This document shows positions 24,720 to 33,555 of a stretch of DNA of 64,000 bases, piece by piece. Source of the DNA: Aliishimia sp965656085 (GTDB lineage: Bacteria; Pseudomonadota; Alphaproteobacteria; Rhodobacterales; Rhodobacteraceae). The number at the start of each line of letters is the position of its first letter. The first letter of the stretch is position 1. A program made the position numbers and the translations under genes. The notes under the pieces are model-generated. The model did no database searches. It saw only the letters and a program-made list of their open reading frames with translations, and was not told the DNA's origin. The stretch lies in the NCBI GenBank assembly GCA_965656085.1, contig CBFHJA010000012.1:1-64000 (forward strand), given 5' to 3'.

Positions 24720-25886
24720 ATGACTGAGATGGTCTACGGGTCCGTTCCCATGCGGGATGCGGAGCCCATTCTTCCCAAATGGTGGCGCACGGTCGATAAA
24801 TGGACGCTGTCGTGTATCCTGCTCCTGTTTTCCGTCGGTATCCTGCTCGGTCTCGCGGCCTCCCCACCGCTCGCGGCCAAGAACGGCTTTGATCAACCTT
24901 TTCACTACGTCCAGCGGCAGGCGTTCTTCGGGATGCTGGCCTTGCTCACCATGCTCATCGTGTCGCTGATGTCGCCAATTCTCGTGCGGCGTCTTGCGAT
25001 CCTTGGCTTTCTGGCGGCCTTCGTCGCGGTGGCACTGCTCCCGTTCTTCGGGACTGATTTCGGCAAGGGCGCGACGCGTTGGTATTCGCTGGGCTTTGCG
25101 TCGCTGCAGCCGTCCGAATTTCTCAAGCCGGGCTTTATTGTGGTCGCGGCATGGATGATGGCCGCCGCGCAGGATCTCAACGGGCCGCCGGGCCGGATGT
25201 GGTCCTTCATCCTCTGCGTGACCATCGTGCTCATGCTCGCCTTGCAGCCCGATTTCGGGCAGGCCTGCCTCGTGCTCTTTGGCTGGGGCGTGATGTATTT
25301 CGTGGCTGGTGCGCCAATGGTTCTGCTGGTCGCGATGGCCGGGATGGTGGTGATCGCGGGCACCGTGGCTTATTCCAGCTCCGAGCATTTCGCGCGCCGG
25401 ATCGACGGGTTCCTGAGCCCCGATGTAGACCCCACCACGCAGCTTGGCTATGCCACCAACGCGATCCGCGAGGGCGGGCTGTTTGGCGTGGGGCTGGGCG
25501 AGGGCGAGGTGAAGTGGTCCTTGCCCGATGCGCATACCGATTTCATCATCGCGGTGGCCGCCGAAGAATACGGTCTGATCCTCGTGCTCGTCATCATTGC
25601 GCTATATGCCACGATCGTGGTGCGCTCGCTGACCCGGCTGATGCGCGAGCGTGACCCGTTCATTCGGCTGGCCGGGACCGGGCTGGTCTGCGTCTTCGGC
25701 GTGCAGGCAATGATCAATATGGGTGTGGCGGTGCGGCTGCTCCCGGCCAAGGGCATGACGCTGCCCTTCGTGAGCTATGGCGGCTCGTCGGTGATCGCCT
25801 CGGGCATCGCCGTGGGGATGCTGCTGGCCTTCACCCGGACCCGTCCACAGGGGCAGTTCTCTGACATACTGAGCCGCGCGCGGTGA
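24720..25886 (+). CDS. ftsW: septal peptidoglycan polymerase FtsW (SEDS family)
   Basis: A 388-aa SEDS glycosyltransferase with about ten membrane helices, which polymerises lipid II at the division septum with its partner PBP (FtsI). Family landmarks are WYSLGFASLQPSEFLKPGF, LQPDFGQA, LPDAHTDFIIAVAAEEYG, and the C-terminal RLLPAKGMTLPFVSYGGSS. The N-terminal cytosolic region is slightly long. Its stop overlaps the GTG of murG (GTGA), so translation is coupled. It opens the plus-strand murein/division run. Confidence 0.96.
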   Translation: MTEMVYGSVPMRDAEPILPKWWRTVDKWTLSCILLLFSVGILLGLAASPPLAAKNGFDQPFHYVQRQAFFGMLALLTMLIVSLMSPILVRRLAILGFLAAFVAVALLPFFGTDFGKGATRWYSLGFASLQPSEFLKPGFIVVAAWMMAAAQDLNGPPGRMWSFILCVTIVLMLALQPDFGQACLVLFGWGVMYFVAGAPMVLLVAMAGMVVIAGTVAYSSSEHFARRIDGFLSPDVDPTTQLGYATNAIREGGLFGVGLGEGEVKWSLPDAHTDFIIAVAAEEYGLILVLVIIALYATIVVRSLTRLMRERDPFIRLAGTGLVCVFGVQAMINMGVAVRLLPAKGMTLPFVSYGGSSVIASGIAVGMLLAFTRTRPQGQFSDILSRAR

Positions 25887-26980
25887 CCGCGCCCCGGCTG
25901 ATCATCGCCGCGGGCGGCACCGGCGGGCATATGTTCCCCGCTCAGGCGCTGGCCGAAGCGATGCTGGCAAAAGGCTGGGAGGTGACACTCTCCACCGACG
26001 CGCGCGGGGCACGCTACACTGGCGGCTTCCCGGACGCGGTGCAGATCGAGGAAATCCAAAGCGCGACCTTTGCGCGAGGCGGGGCGCTGGCCAAAGTGCT
26101 TGTACCGCTGAAAATTCTCGCGGGCGTGCTGGGCATGGCGGCAAAGATGCTGCGCATGCGGCCTGCCGTCGTGGTCGGCTTCGGCGGTTATCCGGCGATC
26201 CCGGCGATGGCGGCGGCTTGGCTTTTGCGCCGCCCCCGGATGATCCACGAACAAAACGGCGTGCTGGGACGCGTGAACGCGGTCTTTGCGAAGCGCGTGA
26301 GCGTGGTGGCCTGCGGCACATGGCCGACCGCCTTGCCCAAGGGCGCGCGCGGCGAGCATGTGGGCAACCCGGTCCGCGCCGCGGTGCTGGCGCAAGCCGC
26401 CGCGCCCTACCGCGCGCCGGGGCAGGGGCCGATGAAGATCGTGGTGATCGGCGGCAGTCAGGGCGCGCGCATCCTCAGCGATGTGGTTCCGGCGGCGATC
26501 GGGGAGTTGCCTTCCGAGCTTTTGGAGAACCTTCTCGTGGTGCAACAGGCCCGCGAGGAAGATGCGGCGCGCGTGGCAAAAGCCTATGAAAGCATCGGTG
26601 TGCGCGCCGAGGTTAAACCGTTCCTCGATGTCCCGCGCCAGTTCGCAGAGGCCCAACTCGTCATATCGCGCGCCGGGGCGTCCAGCCTTGCCGACATCTC
26701 CGTTATCGGCCGCCCGGCGATCCTCGTGCCCTACGCTGCCGCTGCCGCTGACCACCAGACCGCCAACGCGCGGGGGCTGATCGAGGCCGGTGCGGCAATC
26801 TCGATGCCGGAGGCGCAATTTACCCCCTCGGCCCTTGCCGAGAACATCCGTTTGGTGTTGGAGAACGCCGCAGGCGCGCAGCAGATGGTACGCGCCGCGC
26901 TGGACCACGGTCGCCCGGACGCCACCGATCGCCTTGTCGCCCTCGTTGAAACCCTCGCCGCGAAAGGGAACCTGTCATGA
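25883..26980 (+). CDS. murG: UDP-GlcNAc:undecaprenyl-pyrophosphoryl-MurNAc-pentapeptide transferase
   Basis: A 365-aa GT-B glycosyltransferase that adds GlcNAc to lipid I at the inner face of the cytoplasmic membrane, making lipid II. The glycine-rich loop AAGGTGGHMFPA is at the N-terminus. HEQNGVLGRVN, the second loop VIGGSQGAR and the donor-binding SRAGASSLADI are all present. It starts with GTG at 25883, 4 bp overlap with ftsW; its stop overlaps murC by 4 bp (ATGA). Confidence 0.97.
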   Translation: MTAPRLIIAAGGTGGHMFPAQALAEAMLAKGWEVTLSTDARGARYTGGFPDAVQIEEIQSATFARGGALAKVLVPLKILAGVLGMAAKMLRMRPAVVVGFGGYPAIPAMAAAWLLRRPRMIHEQNGVLGRVNAVFAKRVSVVACGTWPTALPKGARGEHVGNPVRAAVLAQAAAPYRAPGQGPMKIVVIGGSQGARILSDVVPAAIGELPSELLENLLVVQQAREEDAARVAKAYESIGVRAEVKPFLDVPRQFAEAQLVISRAGASSLADISVIGRPAILVPYAAAAADHQTANARGLIEAGAAISMPEAQFTPSALAENIRLVLENAAGAQQMVRAALDHGRPDATDRLVALVETLAAKGNLS

Positions 26981-28386
26981 ACGCAGCAGCCACCAAACTG
27001 CCCGGAGATGTGGGCCCCATTCATTTCGTCGGGATCGGCGGGATTGGGATGTCGGGGATTGCCGAAGTGCTGCTCTCCCATGGCTATGTCGTGCAGGGCT
27101 CTGACCTGAAACGCTCGAAGATCACCGACCGGCTCGAACAACTGGGCGCGACCGTCTTCGAAGGCCAACGCGCGGAGAATGTCGAGAATGCGGAGGTCGT
27201 GGTGATCTCCTCGGCCATCAAGCCGGGCAATGCCGAACTGGACGCCGCCCGCGCCCGGGGCCTGCCCATCGTCCGCCGCGCCGAGATGCTGGCCGAGCTC
27301 ATGCGTCTGCGCTCCAACATCGCTGTGGCCGGTACCCACGGCAAAACCACCACGACGACGATGGTCGCGGCGTTGCTCGACCATGGCAAGTTCGACCCTA
27401 CGGTGGTCAATGGCGGGATCATCCACGCCTACGGCTCGAACGCGCGCAAGGGCGAGGGCGAGTGGATGGTCGTGGAGGCCGACGAGAGCGACGGCACCTT
27501 CAACCGCCTGCCTGCGACCATCGCCATCGTCACCAATATCGACCCCGAGCATATGGAGCACTGGGGGACCGAAGAGGCGCTGCATCAGGGGTTTTACGAC
27601 TTCGTGTCGAACATCCCGTTCTATGGGCTGGCCGTGTGCTGCACCGACGATCCGGACGTGCAGGCGCTGGTGGGCAAGATCACCGACCGGCGCGTGGTGA
27701 CGTATGGCTTCAACGCGCAGGCTGACGTGCGGGCGGTGAACCTTAGCTATGCCAAGGGCAGCGCGCATTTCGACGTGCTGCTCCAGAATGAGGACATGGT
27801 GATCGAGGGTTGCACCCTGCCGATGCCGGGTGATCACAACGTGTCGAACGCGCTCAGTGCGATTGCCGTGGCCCGCCATCTGGGCATGAAGGCCGAGGAA
27901 ATCCGCGCCGCGCTGGCGGCGTTCGGCGGGGTGAACCGGCGCTTCACGAAGGTGGGCGAAGTGGATGGCGTGACGATCATCGACGATTACGGCCACCACC
28001 CGACCGAGATCGCCGCCGTGCTGAAAGCCGCGCGCCAAGCCACCGAAGGCCGGGTGATCGCTGTGCACCAACCTCATCGCTACACCCGTCTGCACCACCA
28101 TTTCGACGATTTCTGCGCGTGCTTCAACGAGGCGGATGTGGTGGGCATCGCCGAGGTGTTCGCCGCCGGGGAGGACCCGATCGAAGGCGCGACACGCGAC
28201 GATCTGGTGGCCGGTCTGATCCGGCATGGGCATCGCCATGCGCGCGCGGTGATGGACGAGAGCGATCTGGAGCGCCTCGTGCGCGAGCAGGCCCGCCCCG
28301 GCGACATGGTGGTCTGCCTCGGCGCCGGGACGATCTCCGGTTGGGCAAATGCCCTTCCAGCGCGGCTGATGAAGGGTGCGGCCTGA
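26977..28386 (+). CDS. murC: UDP-N-acetylmuramate--L-alanine ligase
   Basis: A 469-aa Mur ligase that attaches the first L-alanine to UDP-MurNAc. The N-terminal substrate domain contains FVGIGGIGMSGIAEVL, the ATP loop is AGTHGKTTTTTMVA, and the C-terminal Rossmann part contains DDYGHHPTEIAAVL and HQPHRYTRL. Length is normal. It is coupled to murG by a 4-bp overlap. About 80 bp separate it from an unrelated amino acid permease gene. Confidence 0.97.
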   Translation: MNAAATKLPGDVGPIHFVGIGGIGMSGIAEVLLSHGYVVQGSDLKRSKITDRLEQLGATVFEGQRAENVENAEVVVISSAIKPGNAELDAARARGLPIVRRAEMLAELMRLRSNIAVAGTHGKTTTTTMVAALLDHGKFDPTVVNGGIIHAYGSNARKGEGEWMVVEADESDGTFNRLPATIAIVTNIDPEHMEHWGTEEALHQGFYDFVSNIPFYGLAVCCTDDPDVQALVGKITDRRVVTYGFNAQADVRAVNLSYAKGSAHFDVLLQNEDMVIEGCTLPMPGDHNVSNALSAIAVARHLGMKAEEIRAALAAFGGVNRRFTKVGEVDGVTIIDDYGHHPTEIAAVLKAARQATEGRVIAVHQPHRYTRLHHHFDDFCACFNEADVVGIAEVFAAGEDPIEGATRDDLVAGLIRHGHRHARAVMDESDLERLVREQARPGDMVVCLGAGTISGWANALPARLMKGAA

Positions 28387-28465
28387 TCTGCCTCAACCGG
28401 CTATCGTGTTTTGCCTTTACCGGTGATCTGCGCGCAGACAGAAAGCCAAGCTTGGAGGGGCCGAC

Positions 28466-29665
28466 ATGACCGTAGATTCGGGACTGAAACGCAGGATCGG
28501 GCCGGGGTTGCTCACAGCCTACGGTGTCGGGATCATGGTCGGTGCCGGGATCTATGTGCTGACCGGTGCAGCGGCGGGCGCGGCGGGGATGTGGGCGCCG
28601 ATGGCGTTCCTAATCGCCGCTCTGGTGGCCTTGCCGACCGCGCTGTCCTTTTCCGAACTGTCCGCCCGCATCCCGGAGGCCGCTGGCGACAGCAGCTATG
28701 TAGAGATCGGGCTGAAGCAGCATTGGCTGGCGGTTCTGGTCGGGCTGATCAATATCGTGGCCGGCACCGTCGCAGCCGCGGCTGTTCTGCGCGGCGGGGT
28801 GGGCTACCTGACCTCCTTTGTGGATATTCCCTTCATCGTGGCCGTGGTGGGGTTGGGTACTATGCTCACCGCCATTGCCATCATCGGTGTGGTCGAGAGC
28901 CTTGCCTTCGCCGCTGTCCTGACGTTGATCGAAGTGATCGGGCTCGTTCTGGTGATCTGGGCGGGGTTCAGCGCCGCCCCGGTTGCCGACTACGCGCTGC
29001 CCCCGCCGCCGCCCGAATGGGGCGGGATCGCGGCGGCCACGCTGTTCGCCGTCTTCGCCTTCATCGGCTTTGACGACATGGTGAACACCGCCGAAGAGGC
29101 AAAGGACCCGGTCCACACGATGCCGCGCGCGATTCTCTATGCTTTGGCAATCACCGCCGTGCTATATGCGCTGGTCTCATGGGCCGCTGTGCGGTCTGTG
29201 CCGCGGGAGGTTCTTGGGGCGTCCGAACGCCCGCTTGCGCTTGTTTGGGAGACTGGGGTGGGGGGCAACCCGGCTTTTCTCGGCGCCATTGCGGTGGCCG
29301 CTGCGCTCAACGGGGTGCTGGCGCAGATCGTCATGGCGAGCCGTGTGCTGTTCGGGCTGGGACGCCGCGCGCCGGAATTTCGGGTGTTCTACGCCGCCCA
29401 TGCCCGCTTCGGCACGCCGGTGCTGGCCTCTCTGCTGGTGGGCGCTTTCGTTGTCCTGAGTGCCATGACACTGCCGGTAGCCATTCTGGCTGAGATCACC
29501 ACGCTGGCGCTGCTGGTAGTGTTTGCCATCGTCAATGCCGCGCTCATAGGGCTCAAGCGCAAGCAAGGGCCAGCAGTGTTCAGTGTGTCGGCCTTCTGGC
29601 CATGGGCTGGGTTGATCTTGTCCGTGGCGACCTTCGCCGCAAGCATCGCGGCGCGCCTGTTATGA
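28466..29665 (+). CDS. APC-family amino acid permease inserted in the murein cluster
   Basis: A 399-aa polytopic transporter of the amino acid-polyamine-organocation family with 11-12 helices. The first helix holds the substrate-binding glycine motif GVGIMVGAGIYVLTG; FAFIGFDDMVNTAEEAKDP is the conserved helix 6 region. The substrate is probably an amino acid or amine, not determined. Its stop overlaps the next DUF2484 gene by 4 bp (ATGA), so it is translationally tied to the dcw-type run, although it has no known role there. Confidence 0.88.
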   Translation: MTVDSGLKRRIGPGLLTAYGVGIMVGAGIYVLTGAAAGAAGMWAPMAFLIAALVALPTALSFSELSARIPEAAGDSSYVEIGLKQHWLAVLVGLINIVAGTVAAAAVLRGGVGYLTSFVDIPFIVAVVGLGTMLTAIAIIGVVESLAFAAVLTLIEVIGLVLVIWAGFSAAPVADYALPPPPPEWGGIAAATLFAVFAFIGFDDMVNTAEEAKDPVHTMPRAILYALAITAVLYALVSWAAVRSVPREVLGASERPLALVWETGVGGNPAFLGAIAVAAALNGVLAQIVMASRVLFGLGRRAPEFRVFYAAHARFGTPVLASLLVGAFVVLSAMTLPVAILAEITTLALLVVFAIVNAALIGLKRKQGPAVFSVSAFWPWAGLILSVATFAASIAARLL

Positions 29666-29928
29666 TCCTGCTCTGGCTCTGTATCGGGTGGGTTTTTGCG
29701 AGCGCGCTGGTCGCCCTGTTGCCGATGCGGTTGCAATATGGCCCGGGACTGGCGCTGCTGCTGGCGGCGCCGGTGCTGATCGGTATGATCTGGGTTCAGG
29801 TTGCTCCTTGGGCGACGTTGCTGGCTTGCGCAGGTTTCTTTTCGATGTATCGCAACCCGCTGCGCTATTTCTGGTCCCGGTTGCGGGCCCGTGCGAAGGG
29901 ATATTCTCCAAGAGAGGAGACGAAATGA
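29662..29928 (+). CDS. DUF2484 small membrane protein 1
   Basis: An 88-aa protein with two or three membrane helices (MILLWLCIGWVFASALVALL, then YGPGLALLLAAPVLIGM) and a basic C-terminus (RLRARAKGYSPREETK). It matches the DUF2484 family found between murC and murB in Rhodobacterales. I start it at the ATG that overlaps the permease stop; its own stop overlaps the next gene by 4 bp. Function is unknown; location suggests a role in envelope growth. Confidence 0.8.
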   Translation: MILLWLCIGWVFASALVALLPMRLQYGPGLALLLAAPVLIGMIWVQVAPWATLLACAGFFSMYRNPLRYFWSRLRARAKGYSPREETK

Positions 29929-30194
29929 ACTTGTCGCTGATCCTCGTCTGCCTTTGGGCGCTGGTTGCCAATATCCTTGCTATGACGCCGTCGAAGGACA
30001 ATCATTGGCAGCGCGCCTATGTGCTGATCACGCTCGGTATTCCTCTGCTTGGCTTCGTGACCTACCAAAACGGCCCGTGGATCGGGTTGTTCGTCCTCGT
30101 CGCGGGCATGAGCGTGTTGCGCTGGCCGGTGATTTATCTGACGCGCCGGGTCAAATCCGTGCTTTTTCAAGATCGCTTCAAAAATAGGCACTAG
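29925..30194 (+). CDS. DUF2484 small membrane protein 2
   Basis: An 89-aa protein with three hydrophobic segments, beginning MNLSLILVCLWALVANILAM and including YQNGPWIGLFVLVAG. This is a second DUF2484 member directly after the first, with a 4-bp ATGA overlap and AGAGGAG ribosome site inside the preceding gene. The two are diverged paralogs that differ mainly at the C-terminus. Function unknown. Confidence 0.82.
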   Translation: MNLSLILVCLWALVANILAMTPSKDNHWQRAYVLITLGIPLLGFVTYQNGPWIGLFVLVAGMSVLRWPVIYLTRRVKSVLFQDRFKNRH

Positions 30195-30291
30195 TCGGTA
30201 TACAGTTGTGTACGGGATGTGCTATGGTGAGTCGAGTTTGACGCGCGGCAATTCGTCTCGCAGATCTTGTAGACAGCCAAGAGGCGATGCC

Positions 30292-30609
30292 ATGAGTGCG
30301 GACTTCGGAGCCATTGAAACCATTCTCAGCCTATTTCTGGCCGGGTTATTCGGCGTCACGGGCTACATGCTCGGTTATTGCATAGCTTGGCGCGGACGTC
30401 CGTCTATGGTTCTCGCGTTGGTCTTCGCCTCCGCAGCTGCGTGGGCGTGTGTGGTGTTTCTCGGCGACTACCCGCATGTTCTTGCCGCGAGCAAAGCGGT
30501 GCTCGTTGCCAACGCGACGCTCTGGCCGGTCAGCCTCGGCGTCGTGTTCGGCTTCCTGATCCACCTCAATGATCCGCAAAAGCAGCAGATCGAAGACCAG
30601 ATCGGCTGA
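30292..30609 (+). CDS. small three-helix membrane protein
   Basis: A 105-aa protein. Start ATG at 30292 follows GAGGCG; the frame is open upstream without another good site. Three membrane segments are evident (ETILSLFLAGLFGVTGYMLG, then MVLALVFASAAAWACVVFL, then ATLWPVSLGVVFGFLIHL), ending in a hydrophilic tail QKQQIEDQIG. No family recognised. It lies between the DUF2484 pair and murB in the same direction. Confidence 0.7.
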   Translation: MSADFGAIETILSLFLAGLFGVTGYMLGYCIAWRGRPSMVLALVFASAAAWACVVFLGDYPHVLAASKAVLVANATLWPVSLGVVFGFLIHLNDPQKQQIEDQIG

Positions 30610-30703
30610 CCCGCGCCCCCTGATCCCCTTTTCCGTTCCAGCGCTGTAGCCATTTCCCCGCGGTTCGGTCTACACCCTTGCGCAGTAAGACGTGAGGGAA
30701 GCC

Positions 30704-31678
30704 ATGCAAGCAATGCCGCAGCCCAGAGGCCGTTTGACGGAAAACCGCCCGCTCCATGACTTGACATGGCTGCGTGTTGGGGGAACTGCCGACTACCTGT
30801 TCCAACCCGCTGATGAAGATGACCTTGCAGCGTTTCTTGCTGACCTGCCCAGTGAGGTGCGTGTATTTCCCATGGGCGTGGGCTCGAATCTGATCGTGCG
30901 CGATGGAGGGCTGCGCGCTGTGGTCGTCCGCCTCAGCCCGCGGAGCTTTGGCCAGATCGAGATCGACGGCACGACCGTGACCGCGGGCGCTGCCGCATTG
31001 GACGCCCGCGTTGCGCTGGCCGCCGCAGAGGCAGGGCTGGACCTGACCTTTCTGCGCACGATCCCCGGAAGTATCGGCGGCGCAGTGCGAATGAACGCGG
31101 GCTGCTATGGCCGTTACGTAGCAGATGTGTTTGAAAGTGCTGACGTGATCCTACGCGATGGCAGTCGGGCCAGGATGGGGCCGGGGGATCTACAGTTTGC
31201 CTATCGCCAGAGCGTTCTGCCGGACGGTGCGGTACTGGTTTGCGCGCGTTTTACCGCGCCGCCGGGCGATCCCAACGCGCTGGCGTCCCTCATGCAAGAT
31301 CAGATCGCCAAGCGCGATGCGAGCCAGCCAACCAAGGACCGCAGCGCCGGTAGCACATTCCGCAACCCGGCGGGCTATTCGAGCACCGGACGCGCCGATG
31401 ATGTGCAGGATCTCAAGGCGTGGAAGGTGATCGATGACGTGGGTTTGCGCGGCGCGCGGATCGGTGGTGCACAGATGTCTCCGAAGCATTCAAACTTCCT
31501 GATCAATACCGGGGCGGCCACCGCGCGTGACCTTGAATCCTTGGGTGAAGAGGTCCGGAAAAGGGTTTACGCGCGCAGCGGCATCACGCTAGAGTGGGAA
31601 ATCATGCGCGTGGGTGAATTCGCCCCCGGAACCGGTCTGCAAGCAGGTTTGGACCAAGACCCGGACAGCGCGTCTTAA
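30704..31678 (+). CDS. murB: UDP-N-acetylenolpyruvoylglucosamine reductase
   Basis: A 324-aa FAD enzyme that reduces UDP-GlcNAc-enolpyruvate to UDP-MurNAc. FAD-binding segments LRVGGTADYL and GVGSNLIVRDGG are present, as are PGSIGGAVRMNAGCYG, the active-site YRQS arginine, the catalytic serine in DRSAGSTFRNP, and the C-terminal glutamate in LEWEIMRVG. This is the type II (short) layout with a long C-terminal tail. GTG 30692 is possible, but ATG 30704 has GAGGGA 6 bp upstream and is preferred. Confidence 0.96.
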   Translation: MQAMPQPRGRLTENRPLHDLTWLRVGGTADYLFQPADEDDLAAFLADLPSEVRVFPMGVGSNLIVRDGGLRAVVVRLSPRSFGQIEIDGTTVTAGAAALDARVALAAAEAGLDLTFLRTIPGSIGGAVRMNAGCYGRYVADVFESADVILRDGSRARMGPGDLQFAYRQSVLPDGAVLVCARFTAPPGDPNALASLMQDQIAKRDASQPTKDRSAGSTFRNPAGYSSTGRADDVQDLKAWKVIDDVGLRGARIGGAQMSPKHSNFLINTGAATARDLESLGEEVRKRVYARSGITLEWEIMRVGEFAPGTGLQAGLDQDPDSAS

Positions 31679-31735
31679 AACGCTGAAAACAGCAACGAAC
31701 ACGGACCGCAAAAGGTCCGGGACAAGAGGCACGAA

Positions 31736-32656
31736 GTGGGCAGGTCGAGCAGGCTTCCCGAACGTGTGGCGGTGATCATGGGTGGCCCCTCCGCCGAGCG
31801 CGAGGTGTCGCTTTCGACAGGGCGCGGATGCGCCGACGCCCTCCGCACGGCCGGGTATGAGGTAATCGAGGTCGATGCGGGCCGCGACCTCTCAACCGTA
31901 TTGCAAGCCGAAAATCCCGATGTCGTCTTCAATGCCCTGCATGGCCGCTGGGGTGAGGATGGCTGTGTGCAGGGTCTGCTCGAATGGCTGCAGATTCCCT
32001 ACACCCATTCCGGCGTACTGGCCTCCGCGCTGGCGCTCGACAAACAGCGCTCCAAGGAGGTTTACATGCGCGCCGGGCTCCCGGTTATGACGTCCGTGCT
32101 CGCGGCGAAGGCCGAGGTGAGCGCAGGGCATGTGATACCGCCGCCCTATGTCGTCAAACCGAACAATGAAGGCTCGAGCGTGGGCATCTATATTGTCCAA
32201 GAGGCCGGGAAGGGCCCGCCGCAACTTGCCGAGACCATGCCGGAGACGGTGATGGTCGAGACCTACGCGCCGGGGCGGGAGTTGACCACGACTGTGCTGA
32301 ACGGTCGCGCACTGGCCGTGACAGATATCATCACCGACGGCTGGTATGACTATGAGGCCAAGTACGCACCGGGCGGCTCGCGCCATGTGGTGCCAGCAGA
32401 GATCCCGGACGAGATCACCGCGCTCTGCCTCGACTATGCGCTGCGCGCCCATGAGGTTTTGGGGTGCCGCGGGATTTCACGCACCGATTTCCGCTGGGAC
32501 GAAAGCCGGGGCGCAGAAGGGCTGATCCTGCTGGAGACCAACACCCAGCCCGGCATGACGCCGACCTCGCTTACCCCTGAACAGGCGCAAAGCGTTGGGA
32601 TTTCCTTCCCCGATCTGTGCCAAATGCTGGTGGAGGATGCCTCATGCGACCGCTGA
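31736..32656 (+). CDS. ddl: D-alanine--D-alanine ligase
   Basis: A 306-aa ATP-grasp enzyme that makes the D-Ala-D-Ala dipeptide for the peptidoglycan stem. The N-terminal VIMGGPSAEREVSLSTG binds the first D-Ala; the flexible ATP loop is KPNNEGSSVG; metal-binding LLETNTQPGMTPTSL is at the C-terminus. GTG start at 31736 with AAGAGG upstream. The last 13 bp overlap the start of ftsQ. Confidence 0.96.
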   Translation: MGRSSRLPERVAVIMGGPSAEREVSLSTGRGCADALRTAGYEVIEVDAGRDLSTVLQAENPDVVFNALHGRWGEDGCVQGLLEWLQIPYTHSGVLASALALDKQRSKEVYMRAGLPVMTSVLAAKAEVSAGHVIPPPYVVKPNNEGSSVGIYIVQEAGKGPPQLAETMPETVMVETYAPGRELTTTVLNGRALAVTDIITDGWYDYEAKYAPGGSRHVVPAEIPDEITALCLDYALRAHEVLGCRGISRTDFRWDESRGAEGLILLETNTQPGMTPTSLTPEQAQSVGISFPDLCQMLVEDASCDR

Positions 32657-33537
32657 TCGCCCGCAAGCCGAAGACGCCGAAAGCTGATCCTGCTCCGTCC
32701 CGCTGGGCGTGGCGGATCGAGCGTTGGTTGCTCACGCCGGGCATCCGCTTCGGACTGCGAGTTGGGGTGCCTTTTGCCGCTGCTCTGGCGGCGGGGATGG
32801 TTTATTTCTCCGACGACACGCGCCGGGATGTGCTGATCGAGAAGGTCGCCGAGATCCGTACCAAGATCGAAACGCGCCCCGAATTCATGGTCAGTGTGAT
32901 GAAGGTCGACGGAGCCTCCGAAGAGGTGTCCGCTGACATCCGCGACCTGATGCCGGTGGACCTTCCGGCCTCCTCCTTCGATATCGACCTCGAGGCCCTG
33001 CGCGAGACGATCACCGGGCTAGACCCGGTCAAGTCGGCCTCTGTGCGTATCCGCGCGGGTGGCGTGCTGGATGTGCAGGTGACCGAGCGGGTGCCTGCCG
33101 CTGTCTGGCGCAGCTACGAAAAGGTCACGCTGGTCGATGAGACCGGCGCGCATGTGGCGCTGGTGGACACACGGCTGGCACGGCCCGATCTGCCGTTGAT
33201 CGCAGGCGACGGGGCGGACAGGCGGGTGGCCGAGGCGCTGGAGCTTGTGCGTGCCGCTGAACCCTTCGGCGAGCGGTTGCGCGGTCTTGTGCGGATGGGC
33301 GAGCGGCGTTGGGATGTGGTGCTCGACCGCGGCCAGCGCATCCTGCTGCCCGAGACCGGCGCGCGGCGGGCGCTGGAGCGGGCGATCGCGCTCGACATGG
33401 CGCAGGACCTTCTGGCGCGCGATCTGGTGCAGGTGGATTTCCGGCTCGAAGACCGGCCCACCGTGCGCATCGCCGAGAGCGCCACCGACACATGGTTTCA
33501 AATTCGCGCGCAGAACAGCGCGCTTGGTCAGAACTAG
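32644..33537 (+). CDS. ftsQ: cell division protein FtsQ
   Basis: A 297-aa bitopic division protein. A cytosolic basic N-terminus is followed by one membrane helix (about residues 39-57: FGLRVGVPFAAALAAGMVYF), a periplasmic POTRA domain starting near FMVSVMKVDGAS, and the FtsQ domain (VTERVPAAVWRSYEKVTLVD). It links FtsA/FtsZ-side components with FtsL/FtsB. I use the ATG at 32644 inside the end of ddl; the open frame upstream lacks support. Confidence 0.94.
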   Translation: MRPLIARKPKTPKADPAPSRWAWRIERWLLTPGIRFGLRVGVPFAAALAAGMVYFSDDTRRDVLIEKVAEIRTKIETRPEFMVSVMKVDGASEEVSADIRDLMPVDLPASSFDIDLEALRETITGLDPVKSASVRIRAGGVLDVQVTERVPAAVWRSYEKVTLVDETGAHVALVDTRLARPDLPLIAGDGADRRVAEALELVRAAEPFGERLRGLVRMGERRWDVVLDRGQRILLPETGARRALERAIALDMAQDLLARDLVQVDFRLEDRPTVRIAESATDTWFQIRAQNSALGQN

Positions 33538-33555
33538 GGCAGGGGAACGGAACGG

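Noticed and set aside
26731..28239. 502-codon minus-strand frame opposite murC and murG
   Set aside because: murC and murG motifs are on the plus strand; the opposite frame has no recognisable family.
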